Shown piece by piece: positions 1 through 13,392 of a stretch of 64,000 bases of DNA (its first letter is position 1; the number at the start of each line of letters is the position of its first letter). The stretch is from the NCBI GenBank assembly GCA_036429605.1, contig CM071589.1, positions 7,502,001 to 7,566,000 on the forward strand, given 5' to 3'. The DNA comes from Cladobotryum mycophilum (taxonomy: Eukaryota; Ascomycota; Sordariomycetes; Hypocreales; Hypocreaceae). The notes below the pieces were generated by a model. It ran no database searches. It saw only the letters and a list, made by a program, of their open reading frames with translations, and was not told the DNA's origin. A program made the translations under genes and the position numbers.

Positions 1-1877
1 TTCTTTATCCCAGCCTAAAATAAGTGCTCAAGCTACCATAAGAGGGCAGTAATTAATATCCCATTCAACCCTATTTTTGTCAAGAAATAAACCCAGGGAC
101 ATCTAAATTGTGCCTATGGTTTCAACGCACAGAAGAAATCTTGGAGCATACCTTAGCGTCAAACCCCTGTTATTGTTTGGGAAGACAATGGCACATGATT
201 GATGAACAATTCACCATTCCTCACATCTTAAGCTTTTCCAGTGGTAGGGCTGGTCATCAGTACACCACTGCCGATCTTCACAGCCACACCGTACCTCGGA
301 ACGCAAGGCTAGGCGTAGTTCTCTGACGAGGCTGAATAAGTATATTATGATGGTCTTAATGCTTAGTCTCGACCTAGGTATAAAAATCAAGTGTCCAACC
401 TGCATGGATCACCTCGCGAATACGGCCATACTTCGTACAATGAGGCGGTCTAGTTAAACACTGGAAGATGTTGTGTACTAGAACCTGGTTGTCCGCTAAC
501 GTGTAAAGCACCAAGACGTAAAAAGACGGCATAAGCTGGCCCAGAAACCACATCGATTGGAATCTAGCACACAGCTTTAGACTAACTATAATGTGACAAA
601 TCAACTTCAAGTAGCGATCAAAAGATTTGTAGTATTCGATATATATTTGTACTTTTTGGAGGCGTCGACCACTTCCACAAGATGAAGATTTTAATTACAG
701 CTACTAAAGGTGTACTGTATAGCCATGTCAATTCCGCAAAGCAGGGGCAGGACAGCTAAATTAGTTCAAGATCAAGTTACTGAAGTGGAAATAACCTACC
801 CTGTATTGGGGTGTCGAGGAGAAAAGATGGTCTGTGTAGAGACACATTAATATTATGGAATCATTATATCCCAAAATGTGTGCAGTAGATTATCAGAACA
901 TTATTCATGATGGTGAAAAATCTTCATCCGGAATGAACTTAGACTTGATCAGGAAATCAGGATGAGGACTGCAGTATAGTGAAGCTATTTTTCGCCCTTG
1001 AACAGACATGCATCAGAAGCTTGAAGGTTGACTACCTAGGTAGGTAAGCATGGAAAGATAATTCTACTACATGTGCACGGTTTGTGACCATGATCGTGGT
1101 ATCTATTTGGTCTGGGATTTAAATCAATCAAAAGGTTGATAATTGTTCTAAAACTTGTGCGCAGCGTTCCACCATGAAAGGGCTCGACTGATACCTATTC
1201 GTCATCACGCACGAACACAATGTACAAAGAGTGGTCTAATGACATCTCAGTATCATGTCTCAAACTACTCCATGGGCCAGAACTTTTTTGGAGTAGTGAA
1301 ATGAGCTACACCCGTGCATAGCTGTCGATAAACATTCACTTGTCAGGGAACTTTCGGTTCCCTGGGTCATGTGGATTGTTACATGTAGAACTACGAATAA
1401 ATGGTAAGACATAATAAATGTCGGAGGAACCCAATGTTGTAAATTTGCAACTTTCTTCGAGGAAGCATGTGGATAATAGTTTGTGTAAGAGCATTATGAA
1501 AGAGAAAATATTCACCTGGGTAGTAAGGAGAGAAATCGCGCCGCTGGATACTTGTGCATACAACAGATTGCCAAAATATACTCTCCACAAGTTTGGAATA
1601 AGTTTTGCTTTGTCTACGGCTAACCCATGGTAGCGGAATTAGGTGATAGCATTAAGTGAAACAAATGATGATTCTTGATCTATTTCTACTTCTAATATAG
1701 CTTTTTGAGAGACATATGACCTAGTCAAAAGTACAAGTAGGCAACATATATATCTCTGCACGGCAATGCTGCAGTAATCATGGCTTCTGTTTCCCAGCAC
1801 CGACAATCTGACCAATATACCGACAAAAGCCTGCTTGCTTCAACTTTCAAGCACGAGTTGCTATCGAACTGGGGAAA
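1..1877. other. Intergenic, no gene recognised
   Basis: I find no coding frame with recognisable family similarity here. The small open frames lack domain motifs and plausible splice structure. Base composition is ordinary, without the extreme AT bias of later blocks. Confidence 0.5.
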
Positions 1878-2520
1878 ATGGCTGTGACACAGATGGATCA
1901 CGACGTATCGAACGCAACAACCAACGTGAAGATTGCTAAATGTGGGAGAATCGGACAACTCTCTCCTGGTCAGGAGGTTTTTTATTCGTGGCATCAAAGT
2001 CTGGAGGATAAGACGATCTACAATCTTGTAATGGATGGAAGAGTTCACGGATTTCTCGACAGTCATCGGTTGAATGCCGCCCTTCGATCTGTGGCTACGA
2101 AATACGAGGCTCTTCGGACGCTGTTCTTCATGAATGAGCGCAACGGGAAACCTTTCCAGGTGGTTCATGACCAGCCCCAAATTATTTTGGAGCAGAAGGG
2201 AGTCTATGATGAGGCCGATATTCAGATGGAGATCGAAAAATTGAGAAACTTCCCTTTTGATCTCGAGACTGCTCCGTTGATGAGAGTCCTGCTACTCTCA
2301 CTTCCAGCCGCCCAGCATATCGTTTATTTGGTGCATCACATTGCTATGGACGGTTTCAGCTGGCAGGTTCTCTAGAGAGATGTGGCAGTGGCATACCTGG
2401 GTACAGAACTCAGCCCTATATTTGCTTGGGTGGTGGAAGCAAGCAAGGGCAGAACCACGATCGGCATAATTTGAGTGCAGACACTAACAACCCATTCATT
2501 TTCGCGCTCAAGCCCTGCTG
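1878..2520 (+). pseudogene. Truncated condensation-domain fragment (NRPS or PKS-NRPS)
   Basis: The first 165 codons encode the N-terminal half of a condensation domain, the NRPS domain that forms peptide bonds. The catalytic motif HHIAMDG is intact near residues 152-158 and is followed by SWQVL. A TAG stop at 2373-2375 cuts the frame. The same frame continues for about 10 residues with a family-like sequence (RDVAVAYLGTELSP), then similarity moves to another frame before ending around 2450-2520. No adenylation, thiolation or ketosynthase sequence follows within reach. I infer a relic of a larger synthetase that lost the rest of its gene. The in-frame ATG may be incidental. A short standalone C-domain protein is unlikely, because the C-terminal half of the fold is missing. 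Confidence 0.8.
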
Positions 2521-3869
2521 AAATTTCCAAAATACGCGACTGACCGCAGATTATTTCCTTCTATAACCCAGGTATTTGCATCGTTACAGATATTCTCGAT
2601 AACCACAGTCGAATTTTATATGTTATTTCCTTACATGTATTTAATGATACAGTATAATTAGTCTTCAGCTTGCAACTTTGGAGCATTGATGAGTAACTTT
2701 ATGTCTTGGCTGGATACACATCGTGGGATCACATCGAACCAGATGCACTGGGCCCTGTTTCCGCATTTCTCAGGCCCTTGCTGGCAGCTTGCAGGATAAG
2801 AAAATTAGACCACCTTAACAGTTACACGGCTTTATCCACACTTGGCGAACCTAAAGCTTGGATTCCTAGGATGCACATCAGCCTCAGTGGAAAATACCCA
2901 CTCAAGAGTATGTGGGCTCCGTGAAAACAACCCGACTTCACAGGGAAATAAATGAGGGTGGATCTACGGAGTACTGCAATCAACCTTAGTGAACCCACAC
3001 CACTCTCCACGATGTTGAATCATGACATGAATGAGTTAAAACCACGCCTCTCTGTCAAGTAGAAAGACTGCTATCTCAAATTCACTTCATCGATAGATGA
3101 TCAGCAGTACGTTGTAGATAAGCACGCTTTATGTCCGCATTCACTACAGGGACTTCGTAAATGCAGTGAAGCACGAGCTGCTGACGACAGTTAGGGGAAC
3201 CTGACATGACAGGTAACGGAATCCACCTATGGGATATCCATGCATTTCCAAATTCCTTCTTTCAAATGAGGAAGCAGATATTTAAAATAGTCCTTTGAAC
3301 CTTCATCTTTCTTTGCGTCATCAGTTGGTTAGCTTGATACATTGTGATAATCGCTGCAGACTCTGGGGCATGTGTTTGAGTCCTACCTAGGTAGTATGGG
3401 GCGAGGCGCAGTGGATCCAGAAAAGGGAAAGATAAGGTTGCAAACGGTGATTTGAGTATACTGTTGACTTCCAGTGTGAATAAGGCATATTTGCAACTTT
3501 GCATGTTTATCGGGTCGTCAGAAAAACGGCTTATTTGTCTTGTAGGTCATAAAATGGTGCGCCTAGATGCGGGCTTGTAGAGAGCCTACAGGGTTTACCA
3601 TGTAACCTCCGGGATATCCTCTCCCCTCTATTCGCCAGTTCTGATGTAAATGAATGTCAAAGGTCCTATATAGAGGCGGGTTCGATATTATGCTTGACAA
3701 TCAAGCCTTCTAATGTAATCTGATGTATATTGTCAGTTGGTCTATACGCCACCCAACTGACTATTCACATTTAGACACATATGAAGAGTTCTTCTAATCT
3801 GAAGGTGATGTAAGAGATTAAAAACAGCTGGACTCATTATTACGCTTCAATTATGAAGCAACAAGATAA
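2521..3869. other. Intergenic, no gene recognised
   Basis: There are short open frames only (for example near 2706-2924), and none has a family motif or plausible exon structure. Composition is ordinary. Confidence 0.45.
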
Positions 3870-3980
3870 TTCCAGGCTGCTTTTCGGGATTCCAAAGTCT
3901 GGAATCGTGCCTGGATTACACAAGAATTGTCATGCTCCCCGAAAATTCCCCTTCTGGCGCCTGGATTTGAGTTGGGTTAG
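3870..3980 (+). pseudogene. HET-domain gene, left fragment, cut by retrotransposon
   Basis: From 3870 the sequence reads FQAAFRDSKVWNRAWITQEL. The segment W-x-R-x-W-x-x-Q-E is a hallmark of the fungal heterokaryon-incompatibility (HET) domain. The fragment runs directly into the left LTR at 3981. Further HET sequence resumes at 13595 beyond the right LTR, so both pieces belong to one gene split by the insertion. HET proteins control non-self recognition and cell death when unlike hyphae fuse; that is family knowledge. I could not find the upstream half of the HET domain (the usual WIDAxCINQ block) in 3500-3870, so the gene was probably degraded before or after the insertion. The frame closes at the LTR junction. 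Confidence 0.75.
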
Positions 3981-4182
3981 TGTCAGGTTTTTGGTTATAA
4001 GAGAGTGAATGAGTGTATAATTAAGTAGCTAGATCGTAGTGATCTCGTAGATAGGTTCTAGTTGATAACGGTTTCAATTCTTGCCTTTCTAATTCCTTGA
4101 TTAACAGCCGCGCCTTAAAGCGCGCGCCGCTAATTAGCATCAGGAAAACCTTTTTCTTATTACTCTTATATAGTTTATGATA
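3981..4182 (-). repeat. Left LTR (3' LTR of the minus-strand element)
   Basis: This 202 bp repeat starts TGTCAGG and ends with a CA decayed to TA. Its outer part, roughly the first 130 bp, keeps its G and C. The inner part is AT-shifted relative to the right LTR. Confidence 0.93.
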
Positions 4183-4848
4183 GGCCGCCCTCTCTTTTAG
4201 GATAGTCCTTTACCTATAATAGCTCTATTACTTTACTATAAGCTTATTATTAATTAATAGTTTTTTTATTATAGGCTTTTTTATAATAGGATAGTTTTTT
4301 ATTTTATAAAAGTTTTTTTATATAATTAAAATTTTTTTAGTTTTTTTCTTTTTTATTTATTATAATTCTATTATAATAGTATAATAAACTTATTAAAAAA
4401 TAATTATTTTTAACTCTTTACTTATTATAATAATAATATTATTATTATAAAAGTATTTTATATATCTTTTTATATAATAAAATTATGCTTATTATAATTA
4501 TTATATAAAGCCTAAAAGGTTATTATCTCTGTAAATTAATATAAAAAATAATTATTTTATAAACTATTATTAAAGATTATTATATTATAAATTAGTTTTT
4601 CTAAGCCTTTAGCCTTATAGCTATAAATTCCTTTTTTTATTTTTATTTTTTTATTCTTTTTTTTTATAGATTATTATTAACTTATAGGTAATCCTTTTTA
4701 CGTTCTGGCTTTATAATTACTATGTTTTTACTAATAACCTACTAATGTTTTTTTATAGTCTTTTTTTTCTTTTTTTTTCTTTTATAATGTTTCTCGTATA
4801 AATGATATTTTTTAATATATTTTTTATTATCTTATAGTTAATTTGATA

Positions 4849-7276
4849 ACGTAATCCACAAGCGAGCGGACCACATAAGCGAGCGGACCACCCTCTATAA
4901 CAATATCTACCTTTGCATCTATATATTAAATTCTTTTATAATCTTTTATAGCAGAACCTTTAAATAAAAGTAAGGTACTATTTGCCTTTTAAACTCTTAA
5001 ATAAAACCCGAATTTAAGTCTTAGAGCTATAGCTAAGATTTATAATATTAGTTATACGATAATTCTTTAGTATTGTACTAGTATATTTTTGTAATATAAT
5101 ATAATTATTAATTTAATAAATCTTATAAAATTAAAAAAAAGATTATAATTAAGTATATAATTGATTTATTTATATGATTATTTTTACTTAGATTACTTAG
5201 TGTTAAAGAAATAGTTAATTATTTATTATATATATATAATATACTATTAGTTGGTAAAAATTAGATATTAAATTTTATTAAACGCTAACCAAAGCTCTAT
5301 ATATACTAGGCTTATAAATATAACTATTAAAAAGCTAAATATAAAGATCTAAAGTTTATTAATAATTAGTTTACTCTTATATAGAATATAAAAACTAAAT
5401 ATAAGGTTTTTAATAATAATCTTTATAATTTTAATAAGACTAGCTTTATAATAGGTATTATCTTTCTAGATATAGTCGTTATGATTTTAAAAGGCCTTAT
5501 AAAAGCTAAATTATTTTAGCCTAGTAACTAGGAGTAAGTAACTATAATTTAAAGCGTTAATATAATAGGTTAGGTAATATTATTATTTATTATTTTTATT
5601 ATATAATATTATCTTAAGAATTAGTATTAAAAGTATAATCTTTTAATAAATTAATATATTATAATAATAAAAAATAATTAAATTATTAATAAAATTAGCT
5701 TAGATTAGATTAAGTATTTTAATTATTATATAACTTTTTATATAAAAGGGATCTATTAAATACTTATCCTTAATAGCCATAAGAACCACTACTTAATAGT
5801 ATTTAAGCTTTATTATAAAGAGTATAAGATTATTATAGTCTATATACTTTTTTATTTTTTATATTTACTTTAACTATTAAATATTGGTTATTTTAGGTTA
5901 TTAAAGTAAGTATATAGTCAGCAAATTAAAAAGCTAATACATATATATATTATATATATTAATAAGCTTAACTTTCTCTGTGCCTTTTGTATAGTGTTCT
6001 TTACTATAATTAATAAAAAGAATATTAAAAAAGGCTTTTTAGGATCTGGTTTATTATTATTTAATCTATAGAGTGTTTTTTTAAAGCTTTATATAGAATT
6101 ACAAACATTAATACCTCTAGAAATACTAATTAGGCTTATACAGCCTTAGGTCTTTTTTTTTTTTTTTCATTCATTACGCTTATGGAGGCCGGAGGCCTAT
6201 GAAGCGGCTACCTAACTATCTAGACTCTAAGAGTACTAATATAGCAGCTAGCTGGCCAGCCTTCAAGCTGGCAGTACAAGTAATGGTGTTTTTCTAAATA
6301 TACAGCTTCCTTACTCCTATTCCCACGCTTTATGTATACCCCTTTGCCCTGGCCCCTAAGGGCACACACAACTAGTTTTTCCCTTGACCTTCAAATTCCT
6401 TACCAGGCATAGCCCTTTCTTAGGCATAGCCCTTCTGCAAGGATCCTTGTTAGTACTGCGGGATATTGTTTTTCCATGCAGAGCCTACCTCGTATAAGCT
6501 CTGCTATTGGTGAAGAAGCAGGGGAACCAATCCTGCTTCTAGTGCTGCCTTTCTAACAATCAGGCTTCGGGTAATCTAAGGATAAGCTAATTTGCCACAG
6601 CCAAAGCAAAAACTTATCCTTAGTGTGAGGGAGGCAGGATTCGAACCCACGACCTTTCGAGATAGGTCACCAAGCGCTATTACCACTGCGCCACTCCCCC
6701 AGCCTTAGGTCTTAAAAACACTAAAAAACATATATAAGGCTAATTTATAATTAGAGTATATAAAGAATTATATTATTGTTTATTAAAATAGCTTTTTAAC
6801 TATAATATTAAATATAATTAATTAATTTATAAAAAAAATAATAATAATAATATATTAAATAATACTTTTATATATAAAGGTCTAAGACCTTTGTATAGTA
6901 AATAAGACTATAAGTAAACATCATAAAACAAAAAAAATACATATATGACTTAAAGGCGCTCTTACTATTAAAGAAGGAATAGGTTAATTAGATTAAAGGA
7001 ATATAAATACATAGATAGAGCAAGAAAAACAGTAAGGAGGGTCTCGTACAAAAGCTATGCGTTATAATAAGTGCAGCAAGACAGGCCATAATGTATAAAC
7101 TTATAAAAAAATATAATAAAATAAAAAAAATATTTTTTATTCTATTATTAATATAATAATTACTTAATATTTTTTTAATATAGGTATAAAAGAAAAGGGC
7201 TATAAGAAGGTGGCTTTATTCTGATCTGAATAAGTGGTCCGCTCGCTTATGTGGTCCGCTCGCTTGTGGATTATGT
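4849..7276. mobile_element. TA-flanked inverted-repeat DNA transposon nested in the LTR element
   Basis: The ends are inverted repeats of about 45 bp: ACGTAATCCACAAGCG at the left, and ACATAATCCACAAGCG at the right when read on the minus strand. Each end contains two tandem copies of AAGCGAGCGGACCAC. A TA dinucleotide flanks both ends (4847-4848 and 7277-7278), the target duplication of Tc1/mariner/pogo elements. The length is 2,428 bp, or about 1,867 bp without the SINE, close to the 1,830 bp of the related copy at 40482-42311. The interior is RIP-decayed and has no transposase frame, while the ends keep G and C. The superfamily is inferred from the TA flank and size, because no DDE motif is readable. 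Confidence 0.87.
6153..6700 (-). mobile_element. tRNA-derived SINE, not RIP-mutated
   Basis: This 548 bp island of normal composition lies inside AT-rich DNA. On the minus strand it begins with a tRNA-like head (6700 down to about 6627) carrying a perfect RNA polymerase III A box TGGCGCAGTGG and B box GGTTCGAATCC. Acceptor, D and T arms can pair, but the anticodon arm is irregular, so it is not a normal tRNA. It ends in an A tract (15 T on the plus strand, 6153-6167). A 13 bp direct repeat AGCCTTAGGTCTT flanks it (6142-6154 and 6701-6713), the signature of LINE-dependent retroposition. The body of about 470 bp is unrelated to tRNA. It carries no protein frame and would depend on another element's reverse transcriptase. 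Confidence 0.9.
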
Positions 7277-10200
7277 TATAGTTTTTATATATATTACCTC
7301 TAGGTTTTAGTAGATTAGACTCTTGGTTTAAGGATTAAGGCTAGTATTAATATTTTTATGCCTATATATAGAAAAAAAGCTAGTTATATATTATTGTTTT
7401 TTTATAAGCTTACTATAGGCTTTTTTATTAATAAGTTTTAGCTACTTTTTTAAGTATATTTATTATATTAAAGGAGGTAAAGAATATTATTATATATAGT
7501 TTTCTTTAATTTTTTAGGTACCTTGCTATTAACTTACTATAGTTTTATAGGGCAGGCTATAAGGTTTATAAATATTTTTTTTAGTTTCGTGAATAGAGTA
7601 ATAACCCTGCTACTATTATTATCTCTCTGGTTTTTATATGTCTTTTATTTTTAAGCCTTATAAAGGCTATTATTAATTTATTATTGTTTAGTTAGAAAAA
7701 GTTATTCTTTTTGTTTACTAGGCTTTTTAAACTTATAAGAGTATTTAGATTAAGTGTATTATTATTACTATAAGTTTATTATCTAGAGTTTTTATTTTAA
7801 AGTTATTATTAATTTATTATTAAATTACTATTACTATTACTACTATTACTAATACTAATAGTATTATATATAATATAGCTATTGGGTTTATAAAGTCTAT
7901 TATTAATATTAACTAAGGTTTATAAGCTATTGCCTAGGCTTAGTAATTATATATTCTAGTATATATTTCTTTTTTATTTTTATTTAAGGTTTTACTAATT
8001 TACTATAATATAATAAAACCGCTAGGCTAAGATTTTTTATAATTTTATTAAGTTAATTAGATTATAGTATTTACTTATATTCTTAAAAAAGTTTAAAAAG
8101 GATAATAAGAATGATAAAAATAATAAGGAATTTAAGTAGTTTTGCTACTAGTTTGTTACGCAGTTGTTAATTGGTTGTTTCTTGTGCTGTTGTTTTGGAT
8201 ATAGTTACTAGCCTTTTAGTTCCTTAACCTTTTTTTCTAAAATAATAAATTAATTTTTTTTAATTATTTTACTTTTACTTTACTATTATCTTATTATAGA
8301 TTATCTTATTATATTCTTATTATATACTTTAATCTATAAAGTCTTTTTTTAGTACTTATAAGTTTTTTAACTCTAGATAACCTAATTATTTAACTAGGTA
8401 TTTTCTATTTTTATTTTCTTTATGTATAATTAAATGCTTAATGTTAAAGACTTTGTTTTTTTTTATAAGATTATTTTTTTATAAGATTATAAGGGTTTTA
8501 CTATAGTATTCCTTTAGTACTAATATAAGAAATATATTATAAATTTATATTATCTTTAGTAGCTTTAGTTTATAAGTTAACTTATAATTATTAATTATTT
8601 TTATAATCTTATATAGTCTTAAGTATTTTATAATTAGTTTTTTACTAGGTCTTTTTAACTTTAGGTTTTTTATTAATAATAAGACTTTTTAATCTAGTTT
8701 AAATTATTTTTTTATATATTTTTTATTATAATACCTTAAGTAAGTCTTTTATGTTTTAGTAAGTTATTTTTTAATAGCTTTAAGGTTTTTATAGATTTTT
8801 TTAAGTATAGTTCTTTTTGTTTATTAATAATCTATAAATCCTTTTAGGCTACTCCTAGTCTTTTCGGTTTAAAGCCTTATAATGCTTTTGTAAGAGACTT
8901 CCTTATACTTATATATAAGCTTATATTATAAGTAAACTAGGCCAGTAATAGCTAATCTATTTAATTATTTTATTAAAAAGCTCTATAAGTATAAAAATAA
9001 TATTTTATATTTTAGTTTATTTTTTTAGTCTAATTGTTTATTTATAAGTAAAAGACTATATTAAGGTATTATTTTATTATAATAAGGTAATAAAAGATTT
9101 TTTAATAATTATTTATAAAAAAAGATTCTTAGTTTATTATAATGTTTTTAAGGATTTTATAATTCTTAAAGACTTTATTTAAGAGTATATTCATTAAATC
9201 TTTTACTATAAGGCTTTTTAAGATCGCGATGAATATATAGTATTTTATTAAATAGTCTATAATTACTAAGATTATATTTTTTTCTTTTATAAATATTAAT
9301 TATATTAAGTAATCCTATGATAAAATCTATTAAGATCTTTTTAAAAGGCTTATTTAGGATAAATAATATAGTAAATTTACTGTAAAATAGGTGTTATTTT
9401 TTTATTTATTTAATATTTATAGCAAAAATAAATATATTTTATAATATTTTTATATATATTAGACTATATATACTAAAGTTTTATACATTTTAGTATATAG
9501 GTAACTCCTTAATGGCCTATAGCTAGGTTATTATAAATAAGTATAAGGATTTCTTTTTTTATACTTACCAGTATATAAAGGTAATCCTATAGTAATAGTA
9601 ATTTTTTATTATTAAAGCGTTAGTGTTTACGTTTATGTTTTATAAGCTTACTATTATCTTATAGCTTTTTTAATAATTTTTTTATTTTAGGGTTTACTTT
9701 TTAAGCTCTCTTTAAAATAAACTCTAAGAGCTCGCTTAATTTATTATTATTATATCCTATAATTAGGGTCTTTTCGACTATATAAATAAGTTTTAGTTTT
9801 TTTTATTAATAAGCTATAGTAGTATAGTTTTTTTTTTATCTTTTAATATCCCTTTTATTATCTTTTTTTCTAAGGCTAGCACTAAGCGAGGACTTAATAA
9901 GCCCGTGGGGATAGTCCTATTACTGTTAATACTCTTATTAATCTTTTTTTTATAAGTCTATTTTTTATCGCAAGGGTAATTACTTATATAAACTTTACTA
10001 AGAATATAAGTAATTATATATAGCAAGCCTTTTATATCTTATTAATATTATAGTACTTAGGTTATTATAAGAGTATATTTATTAGATTTATACTTTTTAG
10101 CTTATGTTTAATATAGAAGTTAAAAGGATATAGTTTATTTAGAGTAAAGACTTAATAAGTACTTAACTTTAGTTTTATAGTTAAGTATTTATAGTTTAAG

Positions 10201-13200
10201 TAATTTATTAATATTTAAATCTAGTGTTTATTATAAGTAAAATAATATTATTATACGCGAAAGGATTTTATAATTATTAAAAGCTTTACATTAGAAGTAT
10301 AATAATATATTTTTATTTTATTAAACTTTTATAATATATATATTATAAAATATTAATAATCTTTTTATTATTATAATAGAATAGTATTAATAGTAAACCT
10401 TAAGGCATTTATTTTAATCTAGATTAAGGCTTAAGGGTTAAAGTATTGGAGGATCGGGGCTTTTATAAATGCTTTTTTTAATTATATAAACGTTTTAACC
10501 TTATAAGGCCTTATTTAAACCCTATTTATTATCTTAGGTTTCTCTTTTAATAAATTACTTAACAGAACCACTATTTTAGTATAGTTTTTAATAAATTATT
10601 AATAATAATCTATAAAACTTAAAAATATTAAAAAAGATTTTATAGTCTTAGATTCTTTTTAGGTTATAATTACCTTAATATAAGCTTATTTTATTATAAT
10701 ATTTCTTTTAATTATAATAAACTTTAAAAAATTAGTTTTTTTTATAAAAAAATTATACTTCTCTAGGTTAATATATAAATTAGCTTTTTCTAATTGTTTA
10801 AGTATATTATAAATATATTACTTATAGTTTTTAGGGTTTTTATTATATATTAGTATATTATTTAAATATACTATATATATTAAATTAATAAATTTTTTAA
10901 GGGTTTTATTAATATATTCTTAAAAGATTATAAAAGTATTAATAAGATTAAATAATATAATCTAATACTTAAAATACTTATATTTATACTAAAAAATTAT
11001 TTTCTATTTATTACTTTTATAAATATATATTCTATAATAAGTATTTTTTATATTTAACTTTATAAATATTAAAGCTTATTATAATTTTTTAAGGATTTTA
11101 TTAATAAATAATAGTAAGGTTTTATTCTTAACTATTATTTTATTAAAGTTATAGTAATTAATATATAACCTTAATTTCCTGTTTAGTTTTAGTATAAAAA
11201 GTATAGGGGTATTAGTTAGGCTTATAGATTGTTTTATCTAGCCTTTTTCTAATATATTCTAAATATACTCTTAAAGTATTTTTAGCTTTTTCTCTATAAG
11301 ATTATAAATAGGTCCTTATAGTAAAGTTTCTTTTAATTCTATATTAATCTTATAAGTATAATCACTAAGCTTTACTAATTTTCTTACTTTAATTATATTA
11401 AATAACTTTATATACTTAAAGTAAAGGTTTTTTTATTTTCTTATAGCTTTTTTTATTATTTAATTATTTTAGCTTTAAGAGTTTTAATAATTATAATATT
11501 AAGTTTTTAAAGTTATAGACTAAAGTTTCTTATAGATTTTTTATTATATAAGTTAATATATAAATCGCTTATACTTCTAGCTTAACCTAGCGGAATACTT
11601 TTAATATAATAATAAATTTATAGTTATTCTAATTTAAAAGATATATCTAAAAGTTATTTTTCTAATTTAAGATTTATAGATTATATTTATTAAACTATAG
11701 TTTATTAAAGATAAAAAGTTTAAATAAAATCTTTATAATAATAAAAAAAACTCTTTAGATTTTTATTATACTATTACTATTAATAATTTTTATTATAACC
11801 TTTATTTTACTATATACTTATATAAGGTTTATTATATATCTATAACTATTTTTATTATAGATTTTATTTTTAGTTTTATATTCTTAAGAAATAAGTTTAT
11901 ATATATTAGATTTATTTTTAAGTTAATATCTTTTAATATACTTATTATTTACTATTAGTTTACTTATTAAAGGTTAGTTTTAATAATTATATTTTTAGTA
12001 AATATTTTATTTTATTTATAAATACTTTAAACCTTAGTAATATTAGGGTTTATAGCTAGGGTTTTAATATTTTTTTACTATAATCTTTTTGCTTTTTTTA
12101 TTATTATTAACTATAAGTTTAAGTATAAAAAAATATAATATTTTTATTGTTTATACGTTTAATAAATAATATTAGGATAATTTTCTTTTGTTTTATTGCC
12201 TTAGACTATTAGTTTTATATAGTTATTTTAATTTTTTTTAAGGTTTTTATATTTTTACTATATAGGCTTTTTAAGGTTATATTTTTATTATTATTATTAT
12301 TATAGGGTAGATTTTTTTATAGCTTTTATTTATATAAGAAATATTTTTTTATTTAATAACCTTATATACTATAATAGGTATTAAATTTAATATATTTCTT
12401 TATTTTATAAAACTTTTATTAGATTATAAAGAGCTTAATATAAATAAGCTTTATTTTTATCTTAGGTAATAATATATTTATAAAAAATATTATATAAAAT
12501 AGAATTAGGAGTTTCTTAGGTATTTTTGCTTTAATTAGGTTTTATATATAAATATGTTTTTTAAACGCGGTTTTTAGCTTTTGTTAAAAGGCTTTTAGCC
12601 GCAAGGTTATTAAAAAAGCCTTATTTTTTTCGCTTTTAACTAGTCTTTAATAAAAGTAAAGGAATTCCTGCTATATTAATAAAACGTCTTTATTATTTAA
12701 TTCTTAGTTTATTAATAGCTTTATTTATTTTTACTTTACTTTTTCTTTAAAGTTACAGTTAATTACTATAACCTTTAGTTTATCCTTAAAGTATACTTAA
12801 GGCTTCTTATAGAATAATAGTTTTACTACTATAATAAACTCTATATACTTAATCTATAAATTTCTATTAAACTTAGTTTTTATTAGATTAATTCGATAAT
12901 AGTAATAAGCTGGTTATAAGTTCAGGGGTTCTTATAGCGAGACGCGAATGTTTTGTTCGCCTAGGAGAATCAGGGTACTTTACTATGACTTTATCGCAGG
13001 ATCTTATCAAGGACCCTAAAGTAACGAGAGAGGTATTCTATTATTAAATCTAAGTTAACCTTATTTAATTATCTCTTAAGGTCTTTAAGCCAATAAAGGT
13101 ATAGTACTTTAGTTATTTAGTATTATAGTTATTTTTTCTTAGTAATCTTATTAAAGGTTATTAATATAAGTATTATTAGACTTTTAAAAAATACGTTTAA

Positions 13201-13392
13201 AGATAATTTAAAGGTTTATTATATAGGTTCTTAGTTTAATATTTTTTTTAAAAATTCTATAAGATTCTTAGCCTTTAATTATTCTTTTATAATTATTTTT
13301 TTATATAATATTAGATTAAAGATATTATAAATATTTTTATTATTTATTATACCTTAAGCAATCCTTATCCTAGATAGGTAAAAGAATTAACT

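Noticed and set aside
6537..6560. TCGGGTAAT-like sequence in the SINE as another copy of the shared promoter block
   Set aside because: Only about nine bases match, and the second CGG triplet and all flanking similarity are missing.
6625..6700. Possible functional tRNA gene on the minus strand
   Set aside because: A and B boxes are perfect, but the anticodon arm does not fold normally, a variable loop is missing, and the sequence continues into a body ending in poly(A) with flanking direct repeats. It is the head of a SINE.
7279..13392. Tandem A/T-rich arrays read as CRISPR-like or centromeric repeats
   Set aside because: The repetitiveness is low-complexity A/T from RIP. There are no regular repeat-spacer units, and the interval lies inside a bounded LTR retrotransposon.
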